Notes: generated from the letters alone by a model not told the origin. Counted from the first letter of the stretch, positions 16,130 to 25,664 are shown. The stretch: 64,000 nucleotides of DNA from Sphingobium naphthae (GCF_020782235.1 NZ_JAJGNO010000006.1:1-64000), one strand, 5' to 3'. Numbers and translations: made by a program.

Positions 16130-17158
16130 GTGCGGATCGCGATCGTTACCGACGCCTGGTCCCCGCAAGTCAATGGCGTGGTGCGGACGCTGCAGACGAT
16201 CCAGGGCGAACTGGAGCGCATGGGCCACCCGGTCAAGGTCATCTCGCCCGACCTTTACGGGTCGATCCCCTGTCCGACCTATCCTGAAATCCGGCTGGCG
16301 CTGGTGCGGTCGAGCGTTGTGGGGCATGAGATTGCCGCCTTCCGGCCAGATGCCGTCCATCTGGCGACCGAAGGCCCGCTCTGCGTCGCCGCCCGGCGCT
16401 GGTGCCTGCGCAGCGGCGTGCCCTTCACCACGGCCTATCATACGCATTTTCCCGATTATGTCGCCCAGCGGACCGGGCTGCCGGCCTCCTGGTTCTGGCG
16501 CTATATCCGCTGGTTCCACGGACCCGCGCAGGCGGTGCTGGTGTCGACCCGGTCGGTACGCGAGCAGTTGCGCGCCCATGGCGTCGCCAAGGTGCGGCCG
16601 TGGGGCAGGGGCGTGGATCTGAGCGCCTTCACGCCCGACGCGCCTGCGCCCGCGCTCTTTGCCGATCTGCCGCGGCCGATCATGCTCTATGTGGGGCGTG
16701 TCGCGGTGGAGAAAAATCTGGACGCCTTCCTGGCAGCCGATCATCCCGGCACCAAGGTGGTGGTCGGCGACGGTCCCGCACGCGCCGCGCTGGAGCGCGC
16801 CTGGCCGCAGGCGCGCTTCCTGGGGCCGCTGTTCGGCAAGGAGCTTGCCGGAGCCTATGCGGGCGCCGATGTCTTCGTCTTCCCCAGCCGCACCGATACG
16901 TTCGGCCTGGTCATGATCGAGGCGCTGGCCTGCGGAACGCCGGTGGCGGCTTTCCCCGTCACGGGCCCGGTCGATATCGTCACGCCGGAGACCGGCGCCC
17001 TGTCGGAGGATCTGGGCCAGGCGATCGGCGCGGCGCTGGAGCGGGACCGCGCGGCCTGCGCCGCCTATGGCCGCAGTTTCAGCTGGGAACGCAGCGCGCG
17101 CGAATTCCTGTCGGGGCTGCACGCCATCGATCCGGAAGTGATCGAAAGCGCCGCCTGA
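16130..17158 (+). CDS. GT4-family glycosyltransferase
   Basis: A 342-aa protein from GTG 16130, which sits 5 bp after GGAGG; a TTG at 16115 overlapping the upstream stop is an alternative. The N-terminus RIAIVTDAWSPQVNGVVRTL is the GT4 donor-fold start. VYVGR-like MLYVGRVAVEKNLDAFL and FVFPSRTDTFGLVMIEALACGTPV (about residues 245-270) carry the E-x7-E retaining motif. Members with this neighbour transfer mannose or another sugar to a membrane lipid, so a role in envelope glycolipid synthesis is likely. A terminator follows. Confidence 0.88.
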   Translation: MRIAIVTDAWSPQVNGVVRTLQTIQGELERMGHPVKVISPDLYGSIPCPTYPEIRLALVRSSVVGHEIAAFRPDAVHLATEGPLCVAARRWCLRSGVPFTTAYHTHFPDYVAQRTGLPASWFWRYIRWFHGPAQAVLVSTRSVREQLRAHGVAKVRPWGRGVDLSAFTPDAPAPALFADLPRPIMLYVGRVAVEKNLDAFLAADHPGTKVVVGDGPARAALERAWPQARFLGPLFGKELAGAYAGADVFVFPSRTDTFGLVMIEALACGTPVAAFPVTGPVDIVTPETGALSEDLGQAIGAALERDRAACAAYGRSFSWERSAREFLSGLHAIDPEVIESAA

Positions 17159-17218
17159 CCCGCGCCTGCCGGATTTTCTTGCCGGAAGCATCGGGATCGA
17201 CTATCTCTGCCCCGTCGT

Positions 17219-17251
17219 GGCCGCCCTGCTTGGGCGGCCCTTATCGTTTTT
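17219..17251 (+). terminator. Rho-independent terminator of the phosphoesterase-glycosyltransferase pair
   Basis: An 8-bp perfect stem, GGCCGCCC/GGGCGGCC (17219-17226 with 17232-17239), encloses the loop TGCTT and is followed by CTTATCGTTTTT. It ends the transcription unit 60 bp after the glycosyltransferase stop. Confidence 0.85.
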
Positions 17252-17269
17252 ACGTGCCGGAGAAGTCCC

Positions 17270-17968
17270 GTGTCCCAGCCTCTCATGCCCCATGCGACCG
17301 CCAGCTGGCTGGTCGACAATACCGCGCTGAGCTTTGACCAGATCGCGGAATTCTGCGGGCTGCATATCCTTGAAGTGCAGGCGATCGCCGACGATACCGC
17401 CAGCATCAAATATACCGGCCGCGACCCCGTGCGCGCGCACGAGATCACCATGGACGAAATCCACAAGGGCGAGGCCAACAGCGACTATAAGCTCAAGATG
17501 CTGAAGGGCCCCGAGCCCGTCCGTCGCACCAAGGGGCCGCGCTACACGCCCGTCAGCAAGCGCCAGGACAAGCCCGATGGCATCGCCTGGATCCTGCGCA
17601 ACCATCCGGAAATTTCCGATGGCGCGATCGGCAAGCTGATCGGCACGACCCGCACGACCATCGCCGCGATCCGCGACCGCACCCACTGGAACATTAGCAA
17701 CATCACGCCCAAGGATCCGGTGACGCTGGGGCTGTGTTCGCAGCGCGAACTGGATGCGTTGGTCGCGCGGGCGGCGAAGAAGGCCGGCATCGAGGCGCCC
17801 ACCGATTCGCGTCTCGACGGCGATCGCGAAGCGCTGATCGAGGAGCTGCGGCGTGAGCGCGACGATGCGGCGCGGCGCGCCGAAGAGGCGCTCAAGAGCG
17901 AGTCCGAGTTCATTTCCGGCGCGGCGACGATCCTGGATCCCTTCAGCAGCAACAAGGGCGAGGTGTGA
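17270..17968 (+). CDS. trcR: Cell-cycle transcriptional regulator TrcR (DUF1013)
   Basis: A 232-aa protein from GTG 17270, with GGAG upstream. It is a DUF1013 protein with ATASWLVDNTALSFDQIAEFCGLHILEVQAIAD near the N-terminus, the signature DPVRAHEITMDEI, and an HTH-like DGAIGKLIGTTRTTIAAIRDRTHW (about 112-135). The C-terminus is a charged coiled-coil-like helix. Alphaproteobacterial members are annotated as TrcR, linked to CtrA-associated cell-cycle control. Length and the conserved N-terminal half are typical. It is monocistronic, with its own terminator. Confidence 0.88.
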   Translation: MSQPLMPHATASWLVDNTALSFDQIAEFCGLHILEVQAIADDTASIKYTGRDPVRAHEITMDEIHKGEANSDYKLKMLKGPEPVRRTKGPRYTPVSKRQDKPDGIAWILRNHPEISDGAIGKLIGTTRTTIAAIRDRTHWNISNITPKDPVTLGLCSQRELDALVARAAKKAGIEAPTDSRLDGDREALIEELRRERDDAARRAEEALKSESEFISGAATILDPFSSNKGEV

Positions 17969-18024
17969 TGCCGTAGCGTCATCGGCGGTCACACCGCATG
18001 GCGCCGAAACCATAGGGTTCGAAG

Positions 18025-18056
18025 GGGCCGCGTCCGCGCAGGATGCGGCCCTTTTT
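18025..18056 (+). terminator. Rho-independent terminator of trcR
   Basis: The stem GGGCCGC/GCGGCCC (18025-18031 with 18045-18051) can extend inward with TCC/GGA and is followed by TTTTT (18052-18056). It lies about 57 bp after the trcR stop. Confidence 0.85.
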
Positions 18057-18105
18057 CGTTGGTTGACGCTTGCGTAAAGTGCTGCCGCGCCATACACTCG
18101 GGGCC

Positions 18106-19812
18106 ATGGAGAGCTTAGAAAAGATCCTGAAGGACCATTATCGCCATCCCACCCAGTGGGATCAGACCTTTCCCCCGCTGTCGATGGGACAGATGGTGAC
18201 GGATAGCGCTCTGGCGCATCCCAAAGCCCCTATGGTCGACTTCATGGGGCGCAAATTCAGCTATGGCGAGATGCACGACCAGATCCGTCGGGTCGCGTGC
18301 GGATTGCAGGCCATGGGCGTTCGCAAGGGCGACCGGGTCGGCCTCTATCTTCCCAACACGCCTCATTATGTCGCGGCCTATTATGGCGCGCTGATGGCGG
18401 GCGCCATCGTCGTCAACTTCTCGCCCCTCTACACCGCCGCCGAACTGGAGCATCAGGTCGAGGATAGCGGCACGAAAATCCTCTTCACTCTGTCGGCCAA
18501 GGCGTTGCTGCCCACGGCTATGGAGGTGCTGGAGCACAGCACGCTGGAGACGCTGATCGTCGGATCGGTCGCGGAAGTGCTCTCCCCGGTCAAGTCGCTG
18601 CTGTTCCGCTGGTTCAAGGCAAGCGAGAGCGTGGCGATCCCCGATGATCCGCGGATCATCCGCTATGACCGGTTCATGGCCAACAAGGGCGACTGCGCCG
18701 TGGCGGAGATCGACCCGGTCAACGACATCGCGCTGCTGCAATATACCGGAGGCACGACCGGCACGCCCAAGGGCGCGATGCTGACGCACCAGAATCTGAC
18801 CGCCAACGCGCGACAGGCGCAGGCGATCGACCCGCACCAGCATGAGCCCGACCGGATCATCGCGGTCCTGCCTTTCTTCCATGTCTTCGCCAATACCTGC
18901 ACGCTCAACCGCACGGTCGTGAATGGCGGCGAGATGGTGATGCTGCCGCGCTTCGATGCGGCGCAGGTGCTGGCCGCGGTGCAGCGGGTGAAGGCGACGT
19001 CGCTGCCCGGCGTGCCGACCATGTTCCAGGCGCTGCTGGATCATCCCGCGATCCGCAACATCGACTTTTCCTCGCTGCGCGCTTGCATCTCGGGTGGGGC
19101 GCCCTTGCCACTGGAACTCAAGCAGAAGTTCGAGGCGGCAACGGGCGCGCGGCTGATCGAAGGCTATGGCCTTACCGAAACCAGCCCGATCGTCTGCACA
19201 AATCCCTATGAGGGGCTCAACAAGAGCGGGACCGTGGGCCAGCCGGTGCCGGGCACGCGCGTCAAGCTCGTCGATCGCGAGGATCCGACGCGGCCGCCGC
19301 CCGAGGGCGAACCTGGCGAACTGCTCTTTGCCGGCCCCCAGATCATGAAGGGATATTGGAACCGGCCGGATGCCGATGCAGAGGTGTTCGTCGGCGAATT
19401 CGTCCGCACCGGCGACGTCGGGATCATCGACGATGACGGTTATGTGAAGATCGTCGATCGGTTGAAGGACATGATTGCCGTCGGCGGCTTCAAGGTCTTT
19501 CCGAGCCAGGTCGAATCCGTCCTCTATCATCATCCCGCGATCAAGGAGGCGTTGGTGATCGGCGTGCCCGACCATTATCGCGGGGAGCAGCCCAAGGCCT
19601 TCGTGACGCTGAACGAAGGGCATGAGATGGACGGGCCGGCGCTCAAGGAGTGGCTCAATCCGCAATTGGGCAAGCATGAACGCGTGTGCGAGGTGGAGGT
19701 GCGCCTGAACCTGCCGAAGACCCTGGTCGGCAAGCTGTCGCGCAAGGAACTGGTGGCCGAGGAACGGGCCAAGGCGGAAGCGGCGACGAAGGAGGCTGGA
19801 ACCTTCGCCTGA
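18106..19812 (+). CDS. fadD: Long-chain fatty acid-CoA ligase
   Basis: A 568-aa adenylate-forming enzyme that activates fatty acids to acyl-CoA through an acyl-AMP. The motifs are YTGGTTGTPKGAMLTH (ATP binding), EGYGLTETSP, RTGDVG, VDRLKDMIAVGGFKVFP (hinge and fatty-acyl signature) and a C-terminal KTLVGKLSRKEL with the catalytic Lys. ATG 18106 gives the usual MESLEKILKDHY start; an upstream TTG frame is longer without support. It is cytoplasmic or membrane-associated. It has no obvious operon partners. Confidence 0.93.
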   Translation: MESLEKILKDHYRHPTQWDQTFPPLSMGQMVTDSALAHPKAPMVDFMGRKFSYGEMHDQIRRVACGLQAMGVRKGDRVGLYLPNTPHYVAAYYGALMAGAIVVNFSPLYTAAELEHQVEDSGTKILFTLSAKALLPTAMEVLEHSTLETLIVGSVAEVLSPVKSLLFRWFKASESVAIPDDPRIIRYDRFMANKGDCAVAEIDPVNDIALLQYTGGTTGTPKGAMLTHQNLTANARQAQAIDPHQHEPDRIIAVLPFFHVFANTCTLNRTVVNGGEMVMLPRFDAAQVLAAVQRVKATSLPGVPTMFQALLDHPAIRNIDFSSLRACISGGAPLPLELKQKFEAATGARLIEGYGLTETSPIVCTNPYEGLNKSGTVGQPVPGTRVKLVDREDPTRPPPEGEPGELLFAGPQIMKGYWNRPDADAEVFVGEFVRTGDVGIIDDDGYVKIVDRLKDMIAVGGFKVFPSQVESVLYHHPAIKEALVIGVPDHYRGEQPKAFVTLNEGHEMDGPALKEWLNPQLGKHERVCEVEVRLNLPKTLVGKLSRKELVAEERAKAEAATKEAGTFA

Positions 19813-19851
19813 TCCTTCCTATCTGTGCGCTCCACGGATTTGAGGAACGAG

Positions 19852-20388
19852 ATGATGGCCGATGAAGTCGCGACGCTGGCAGGCGGATGCTTCTGGTGCA
19901 CCGAGGCGGTGTACCAGAATTTGAAGGGCGTGAAGGCGGTCGAGAGCGGCTATATCGGCGGATCGCTGCCCAATCCCAGCTATGAGCAGGTGTGTTCGGG
20001 GAGCACGGGTCATGCCGAGGCGATCCGCATCACCTACGACCCGGCGGTGATTTCCTACGCCGATCTGCTTGACATCTTTTTTGCCACGCATGATCCGACG
20101 ACCCTCAATCGTCAGGGCAACGACGTCGGCACGCAATATCGGTCCGCGATTTTCCCGCATTCGCCCGAGCAGGAAAGCGAAGCGCAAGCTGGCATCGATC
20201 GGGCGCAGGCGGACCAGTCCGCGCCGATCGTGACGGCGATCGAAGCGGACGCGCCCTGGTATCCGGCCGAGGATTATCACCAGAACTATTGGGACCGGGT
20301 GGGCGACAAGAATCCCTACTGCATGGCGGTGATCCCGCCCAAGCTCGCCAAGCTGCGCAAGGGGTTTGAAGAGCGCATTGCGGGCTGA
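19852..20388 (+). CDS. msrA: Peptide-methionine (S)-S-oxide reductase
   Basis: A 178-aa enzyme that repairs methionine-S-sulfoxide in proteins. The catalytic motif [12 protein letters not shown] places the nucleophile at Cys13, and EDYHQNYW near residues 142-149 is the family signature. The start is at the first of two adjacent ATGs (19852), after a GAGGA site. The C-terminus is short ([12 protein letters not shown]), without an MsrB fusion. A free-methionine-R-sulfoxide reductase elsewhere in this window (57796-58281) would complement it for other stereochemistry and substrate forms. Confidence 0.95.
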   Translation: MMADEVATLAGGCFWCTEAVYQNLKGVKAVESGYIGGSLPNPSYEQVCSGSTGHAEAIRITYDPAVISYADLLDIFFATHDPTTLNRQGNDVGTQYRSAIFPHSPEQESEAQAGIDRAQADQSAPIVTAIEADAPWYPAEDYHQNYWDRVGDKNPYCMAVIPPKLAKLRKGFEERIAG

Positions 20389-20501
20389 CGGGCTCCCCGT
20401 CCATCGCCAGGCCGGACGACGGCGCTATGCTTTTAGTGGCGTCCTGGCTGGGCGGGCCCTATGAAAGGGGCAGGCGCATGGGCAGCCGGCGGGGACAGGA
20501 T

Positions 20502-20765
20502 ATGAAGAAGTCGATGATGTTTGCGGCGCCGTTGCTGATGCTGGCGCTGCCGGGATGCGTGCGCACGGTGGCGAGCGTGGTGACGGCGCCCGTGCGCGCG
20601 GGCGCGCAAGTCGCGGACTGGACGACTACCAGCCAGGATGAAGCGGATCGCAACTATGGCCGCAAGATGCGCGAGAAGGAAGCGCGCGAGGGGCGTGAAG
20701 CCAAAAAGACCGAGAAGGCGCGGCGCAAGCAGTGCCGCGAAGCCGGCTACCAGGATTGCGACTGA
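20502..20765 (+). CDS. Small lipoprotein, hypothetical
   Basis: An 87-aa protein. MKKSMMFAAPLLMLALPGCVRT is a lipoprotein signal with the lipobox cysteine at position 18. After a short linker the rest is a highly charged Lys/Arg/Glu helix (about residues 48-80) and a C-terminal CREAGYQDCD with two cysteines. Probably a periplasmic or outer-membrane-anchored protein of unknown function. The start at 20502 was chosen because it begins the signal peptide. Confidence 0.65.
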   Translation: MKKSMMFAAPLLMLALPGCVRTVASVVTAPVRAGAQVADWTTTSQDEADRNYGRKMREKEAREGREAKKTEKARRKQCREAGYQDCD

Positions 20766-20816
20766 GCGCGCGTCACGGGCGCACCCTTAGCCATCGCCTA
20801 GCGTTGCCCGCCGCGT

Positions 20817-21773
20817 TCAGGCGGCGGCGCGCTTCAGCCGATCGTTGATCGCTGCGCCGATGCCTTCGGGCGGGATCGGCGCCACCGCGATGCGCGCCGA
20901 GGCGCTGGCGTCCGCGATATGCAGGGCGGCGAACAGGTTCGCGCCCGCTTCCCGCAAATCCGCCTCCGGGCTGAGATTGATGTGGCAGGGCATCAGGCCG
21001 AAACCGATCAGATATTCATCCGCTTCCGCCCGCAACGCATCGAGCCGGACGGGCTTGGAGGGCGCATAATGGCTTTCGAGCTGCCCGGGCGCTTCGATCG
21101 CCACGTCACCCTTGCCGGCGGCGACCGGCAGTCCCGTGGCTTCGGCCAGCATCGTCTCGGTAATGGGTCCTGGCCGCAGCAGGCGGATCTTGGTTGCTTC
21201 AGGCGCAGCGATGGTCGATTCCAGACCTTCGCTGGTGGGTCCTTCATCCAGCACCATGCGCACCTTGCCATCGAGGCTGGCGAGCACATGTTCCGCGCGC
21301 GTCGGGCTGATGCCGCCGCTGCGATTGGCCGAAGGCGCGGCGAGGGGGCGGCCGCTTTCGCGGATCAGCGCCCGCATCGCGGGATGCGCCGGCAGGCGCA
21401 GCGCGACCGTCGGCAGCCCCGCGGTCACGAGGTGCGAAAGGCCGCTGTCCGCTTTCACCGGCAGGACCAGCGTCAGCGGGCCTGGCCAGAAATGTTCTGC
21501 GAGCATCTCTGCAACTGGCGAGAACTGCGCCAGTGCGCGGGCCATGTCGCGATCCGCAACATGAACGATGAGCGGGTTGAAGCTGGGCCGGCCCTTGGCG
21601 CTGTAGATGGCCGCCACCGCATGATTGTCGGTCGCATCGGCCGCCAGCCCATAGACGGTTTCGGTCGGAACGGCCACGGGTTCGCCCGCGCGGATGAGCA
21701 GCGCCGCTTCGCGCAGCGCCTCAGCGCCATAGCGACAGGATTTTGTAGAATAGACTGGATTTGCGATGGTCAC
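20817..21773 (-). CDS. L-threonylcarbamoyladenylate synthase (Sua5/TsaC type)
   Basis: A 318-aa enzyme that makes threonylcarbamoyl-AMP from Thr, bicarbonate and ATP for the t6A modification of ANN-decoding tRNAs. The YrdC domain has PTETVYGLAADATD (about 36-49), KGRPSFNPLIVH and PLAAPSANRSGGISPT. An additional C-terminal Sua5 domain (after about residue 205, ESHYAPSKPV) makes it the long Sua5 form rather than the short TsaC. The start is GTG 21773. It is convergent with the small lipoprotein gene. Confidence 0.93.
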   Translation of the reverse strand: MTIANPVYSTKSCRYGAEALREAALLIRAGEPVAVPTETVYGLAADATDNHAVAAIYSAKGRPSFNPLIVHVADRDMARALAQFSPVAEMLAEHFWPGPLTLVLPVKADSGLSHLVTAGLPTVALRLPAHPAMRALIRESGRPLAAPSANRSGGISPTRAEHVLASLDGKVRMVLDEGPTSEGLESTIAAPEATKIRLLRPGPITETMLAEATGLPVAAGKGDVAIEAPGQLESHYAPSKPVRLDALRAEADEYLIGFGLMPCHINLSPEADLREAGANLFAALHIADASASARIAVAPIPPEGIGAAINDRLKRAAA

Positions 21774-21888
21774 GACCCCCGCGATATAGACCCCGGCTTG
21801 GTCGAGTAAAAGGCCATTGCGTCAGCAGAATGACATCGGGTCGCGGGAACGCTTCCCCTAAGTCGCGAAAATGCTCTAAGCCCGCGCC

Positions 21889-22707
21889 ATGAACGACGCA
21901 CTTCTGATCCGCATTGCCGAGGCATTGGAGCGGCTGGCGCCGCCGCCGCCGGTTTCCGCCGACTTGCAGGCCGCGCCTGCCTATGTGTGGGACGGACAGG
22001 CGATCCGGGCGGTCGAGGCCTTCGCGCCGGTCGATTATGCCTTGCTGACCGGCATCGACGCGCAAAAGGACGCTTTGCTCGCCAATACGCGCCGGCTGGC
22101 GGCGGGACATGCGGCCCATGACGTGCTGCTGTGGGGCGCGCGCGGTACGGGCAAGTCGGCGGCGGTCGCTGCCGTGGTGGGCCGGCTGCAGGAAGAGGGG
22201 GAGGATATCGCGCTCATGCAATGCGCGATCGACGAGCTCGCGACGCTTCCGGCCCTGTTTTCACTGTTGCGCGGCACGAGCCGGCCCTTCGTGCTGTTCC
22301 TCGACGACCTTGGCTTCGATGACCAGGGAACGGGCGATGCCCGCGCGCTGCGATCGCTGCTGCAGGGCGGAACGGCCGCGCGCCCGACAAATGTTCGGCT
22401 TTATGTCACGTCCAATCGCCGCCACATCGTGCCGCGCCACTTGGCCGAGCAGGATGACCCGATCAACCCGCGCGACGTCGTCGATGACAAGATGGCACTG
22501 TCGGATCGCTTCGGCCTCAGCCTGGGCTTCCACGCGATCGATCAGGATGCCTATGTAGCGATCGTGGAGGGATATGCAGCGACGCTGGGTCTCACCGTCG
22601 ATCGGCTGGAGGCGATCCAATGGGCGACGCAGCGCGGCAGCCGGTCGGGCCGCGTCGCCTGGCAATATGTGGTCGAGCTGGCCGGGCGCAACGGGCTGGC
22701 GATCTGA
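21889..22707 (+). CDS. DUF815 AAA-type ATP-binding protein
   Basis: A 272-aa protein. The Walker A motif GARGTGKSAAV is near residues 83-93, Walker B is VLFLDDLGF near 138-146, a sensor-1-like VRLYVTSNRRHI follows, and an Arg-rich segment is near the C-terminus. Proteins of this family are AAA-like ATPases of unknown role, widely conserved in proteobacteria. There is no membrane segment. It is divergent from the Sua5 gene and convergent with the sorbosone dehydrogenase-like gene. Confidence 0.85.
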   Translation: MNDALLIRIAEALERLAPPPPVSADLQAAPAYVWDGQAIRAVEAFAPVDYALLTGIDAQKDALLANTRRLAAGHAAHDVLLWGARGTGKSAAVAAVVGRLQEEGEDIALMQCAIDELATLPALFSLLRGTSRPFVLFLDDLGFDDQGTGDARALRSLLQGGTAARPTNVRLYVTSNRRHIVPRHLAEQDDPINPRDVVDDKMALSDRFGLSLGFHAIDQDAYVAIVEGYAATLGLTVDRLEAIQWATQRGSRSGRVAWQYVVELAGRNGLAI

Positions 22708-22722
22708 TCGCCAGCGTCCGCG

Positions 22723-24048
22723 TCACTGCGCCTTGGTCACTCGCCACACGATGCCGCCGACATCGTCGCTGACCAGCAGCGCGCCCTGGGCATCGGCCGT
22801 GACGTCGACCGGGCGGCCATGGGCGTTGCCCTGCTGGTCGAGAAAACCGGTGACGACGTCGATCGGCTTGGCCTTGCCGGCCTCCCCGTCCTGGAACCGG
22901 ACGAACACGACCTTGTAGCCTGCGGCTGGCTTGCGGTTCCAGCTGCCGTGCAGGCCGACAAAGGCGCCGTCGGTAAAGGGCGCGCCCAGCTGCACCTTGT
23001 CGGCGAACGTCAGGCCCAGCGGCGCGACATGGTTGCCCAGCGCATAGTCCGGACGCTTGGTATATTCCCGGATTTCCGGACGCTGCGGTTGCACGCGCCG
23101 GTCTTCATAGCCGCCCCAGTAATTCCAGGGCCAGCCATAGAAGGCGCCGAATTCGACGCGCGTCAGATAGTCCGGCACAAGGTCCGCGCCCAGCATGTCG
23201 CGCTCGTTGACAACGCCCCATAGCGCGCCGCTCTTGGGCTCGAACGCCAGGCCGACCGGGTTGCGCAGTCCGGAAGCGAAGACGCGCTTATAGCCATTGC
23301 GGGGATTGACCTCGAACACGACTGCGCGGTTGCGTTCGCGTTCCAGGCCATTTTCGCCGATATTGCTGTTCGACCCGACGCCGATATAGAGAAGCCCTTC
23401 GGGCGATGCGACCAGGCTCTTGGTCCAATGCTGATTGGGCGACTGGGCCGGAAGGTCGATGATCTTGCGGCCCGGAGCGCTGATCCTGGTCTCGCCTTCC
23501 TTATAGGGGAAGGCCATCAGCGCATCGGTGTTGGCGACATAGAGCGTGTCGCCAATCACCGCCATGCCGTAGGGCGAGTTGAGCCCGGTCAGGAAGACGG
23601 TCTTGGTTTCCGCGTGGCCATCCTTGTCCGTGTCGCGCAGCAGGGTGATGCGGTTCGCCGACGGCACGCCTGCGCCCGCCTTGTCCATCAGATAGTTCAT
23701 CACCCGCTGGACGATGCCTTCCTTGGGGCGCGGAGGGCTGTTGGTTTCGGCGACCAGAATGTCGCCATTGGGCAACCGCAGCAGCGATCGCGGATGCGCC
23801 AGCCCTTCCGCGAAGCGATCGATGGTGAGCCCCTTGGCTGCAACGGGCTTCTCGCTGGCCTTCCACGGCTTGACCTCGGCGATGTTGACCGTGGGCAGCA
23901 TTTCGCTGCGCGGGCTGGTGAACACCGGCTCGCGCCCAGTATCCGCGCCAGCCGGCAGCCGGGCCGTGTCGCCCTGCGCCAGATAGAGGAAGGCGCCGCC
24001 GGCGAGCGCGAGGGCAACGAGGGGCAGGACGATGACATGCTTGTTCAT
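22723..24048 (-). CDS. PQQ-dependent sugar dehydrogenase, sorbosone dehydrogenase-like
   Basis: A 441-aa exported protein. It begins MNKHVIVLPLVALALAGGAFLYL, a signal peptide or N-terminal anchor. The mature part follows the six-bladed beta-propeller pattern (FAEGLAHPRSLLRLPNGDILVAE, GLNSPYGMAVIGDTLYVANTDALM, VASPEGLLYIGVGSNSNIGENG, ASGLRNPVGLAFEPKSGALW, VTADAQGALLVSDDVGGIVWRVT). Members bind PQQ and oxidise aldoses or sorbosone in the periplasm; the substrate is unknown. ATG 24048 was selected because it starts the signal sequence. Confidence 0.85.
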   Translation of the reverse strand: MNKHVIVLPLVALALAGGAFLYLAQGDTARLPAGADTGREPVFTSPRSEMLPTVNIAEVKPWKASEKPVAAKGLTIDRFAEGLAHPRSLLRLPNGDILVAETNSPPRPKEGIVQRVMNYLMDKAGAGVPSANRITLLRDTDKDGHAETKTVFLTGLNSPYGMAVIGDTLYVANTDALMAFPYKEGETRISAPGRKIIDLPAQSPNQHWTKSLVASPEGLLYIGVGSNSNIGENGLERERNRAVVFEVNPRNGYKRVFASGLRNPVGLAFEPKSGALWGVVNERDMLGADLVPDYLTRVEFGAFYGWPWNYWGGYEDRRVQPQRPEIREYTKRPDYALGNHVAPLGLTFADKVQLGAPFTDGAFVGLHGSWNRKPAAGYKVVFVRFQDGEAGKAKPIDVVTGFLDQQGNAHGRPVDVTADAQGALLVSDDVGGIVWRVTKAQ

Positions 24049-24108
24049 GCGCCAACATCTATGCCGCGCGCGGACGGTGGGCAAGGTCGTTGGCGCCCGT
24101 GGTGATGC

Positions 24109-24282
24109 TTATTTGCCGCGCTCGCCCAGATAGATGAGCAGCGCGATGATGATGCCCAGCGCCAATCCCACCAGCAGCCCGATGCTCGGCTGCCCCAATA
24201 GTCCTCCGCCCACTGTGCCGATCAGGATCAGCAGGGCGATGATGGCGCCGGAGCCGGTCGGATTGGGGGTGCGCTTGGTCAT
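24109..24282 (-). CDS. Small two-segment membrane protein
   Basis: A 57-aa protein from ATG 24282, with an AAGGGA site about 8 bp upstream. After the polar MTKRTPNPTGSG come two hydrophobic stretches, AIIALLILIGTVGGGLLG and IGLLVGLALGIIIALLIYLG, ending in a short basic tail. This is a typical small membrane hairpin protein of unknown function. It follows the sugar-dehydrogenase gene start by 60 bp on the same strand but has its own ribosome site. Confidence 0.6.
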   Translation of the reverse strand: MTKRTPNPTGSGAIIALLILIGTVGGGLLGQPSIGLLVGLALGIIIALLIYLGERGK

Positions 24283-24502
24283 CGGAGATCCCTTGCCATG
24301 CCCGGATCGAGGACGCCAGCGCCTTTGGGTAGTCGCCGCATATGGGACAAGTTGTGCCGCAATGGATCGCCTGTCCCGCATAGAGACATGGCTAATCCAG
24401 CTTTTACCGTGCGACCCGGCGTGCGGAGCCGACACGCTGATCTGGCACGATCATTGATGCGTCGATGATCGAGAACAGATTGTCGAAAATTCGGGGGGCG
24501 TC

Positions 24503-24712
24503 ATGCAGTTGCCATATCTTGCGAGCCGCAAGAGCTATGAGGACGCCGCAGAGTTGATCAGCCTGTTCGGCGCCAATGCCGGCTATGAAGCGGCCGCGCG
24601 GGCGGATCGCAGCCTGGACCAGGGCAATCACATCCATTTCTGCCACTGGCGCCAGATCGAGCGCCTGATCCTGCTGCTGACCTATGACCAGCCGCTGGGG
24701 ACCGTGCACTGA
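24503..24712 (+). CDS. Hypothetical small protein
   Basis: A 69-aa protein with GGGGGG 4 bp before ATG. It begins MQLPYLASRKSYEDAAELISLFG, is mostly helical, and has a His/Cys-containing stretch, HIHFCHWRQIERLILLL. No domain was recognised. The strong ribosome site and coding-like composition support a real gene. It is convergent with argC. Confidence 0.6.
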   Translation: MQLPYLASRKSYEDAAELISLFGANAGYEAAARADRSLDQGNHIHFCHWRQIERLILLLTYDQPLGTVH

Positions 24713-24719
24713 CGGGTGA

Positions 24720-25664
24720 TCAGAGCCGCAGGCCCGCCGCTTCCGGGAGCCCGGCGAGGATGTTGAGATTCTGCACGGCGGCGCCGGCTGCGCCCTTGCC
24801 CAGATTGTCGAGGGCGGCGATCAGGCGCGCCTGACCGCTATCGTCATTGCCGAAGAGGAACAGGTCGAGCCTGTCCGTGGCGCCGACGGCTTCGATCGGC
24901 AGGCCCGACAGGCGCGCGCTATCCTGAAGCGGCGCGACGGTGACGATCGGCGAACCGTCATAAGCGGCCGCGAGGGCGGCGTGCAGGTCCGCGATTTGCG
25001 GCCTGCCCGGCATGGCGCGCAGTTGCAGGGGCACTTCCACGACCATGCCGCGATAGGCGTTGGCAACGGCCGGAGCGAAGAGCGGCGGATGCGCAAGCCC
25101 GGAATAGCGAGTCATTTCCGGCACATGCTTGTGGGCCAAGGTCAGACCATAGGGCCGGAAGGCGCTCGACGCGGTGGCAGCATCCTCATAGTCGGCGATC
25201 ATCGCCTTGCCGCCGCCCGAATAGCCCGACGCGCCCGACACCGTCACTGGCCAGTCTGCCGGCAACAGCCCCGCCAGCACCAGCGGCCTGACGAGCGCCA
25301 GGAAACCGGTTGGCCAGCAACCGGGATTGGCCACATAGCGGCTGTTCGCCAGGCGCTCGCGATGTCCGGGCTCCAGTTCCGGGAAGCCATAGGTCCACCC
25401 GTCGGCAACGCGGTGCGCCGTCGACGCGTCGATGATGCGCGTGCGGTCATTGTCGATCAGCGACACCGCCTCGCGCGCCGCGTCGTCGGGCAGGCAGAGG
25501 ATGACGATGTCCGCAGCATTGAGCGCGTCCCGGCGCGCGCCGGCATCCTTGCGGTCTTTTTCGTCCAGCGTGATCAGCGACAGCTCGGAGCGGCCGGCCA
25601 GCCTGTCGCCGATTTCGATCCCCGTGGTGCCATGGCCGCCATCGATGAAGATGCGGGTGGTCAT
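24720..25664 (-). CDS. argC: N-acetyl-gamma-glutamyl-phosphate reductase, type 2
   Basis: A 314-aa NADPH-dependent enzyme of arginine synthesis that reduces N-acetylglutamyl-phosphate to the semialdehyde. The N-terminus RIFIDGGHGTTGIEI is the type-2 nucleotide-binding start. VANPGCWPTG carries the active-site Cys116. GASGYSGGGKAM and HKHVPEM are conserved. The start codon overlaps the stop of the NlpC/P60 gene (ATGA), indicating translational coupling in a MarR-NlpC-ArgC operon, an unusual setting for an arginine gene. Confidence 0.95.
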   Translation of the reverse strand: MTTRIFIDGGHGTTGIEIGDRLAGRSELSLITLDEKDRKDAGARRDALNAADIVILCLPDDAAREAVSLIDNDRTRIIDASTAHRVADGWTYGFPELEPGHRERLANSRYVANPGCWPTGFLALVRPLVLAGLLPADWPVTVSGASGYSGGGKAMIADYEDAATASSAFRPYGLTLAHKHVPEMTRYSGLAHPPLFAPAVANAYRGMVVEVPLQLRAMPGRPQIADLHAALAAAYDGSPIVTVAPLQDSARLSGLPIEAVGATDRLDLFLFGNDDSGQARLIAALDNLGKGAAGAAVQNLNILAGLPEAAGLRL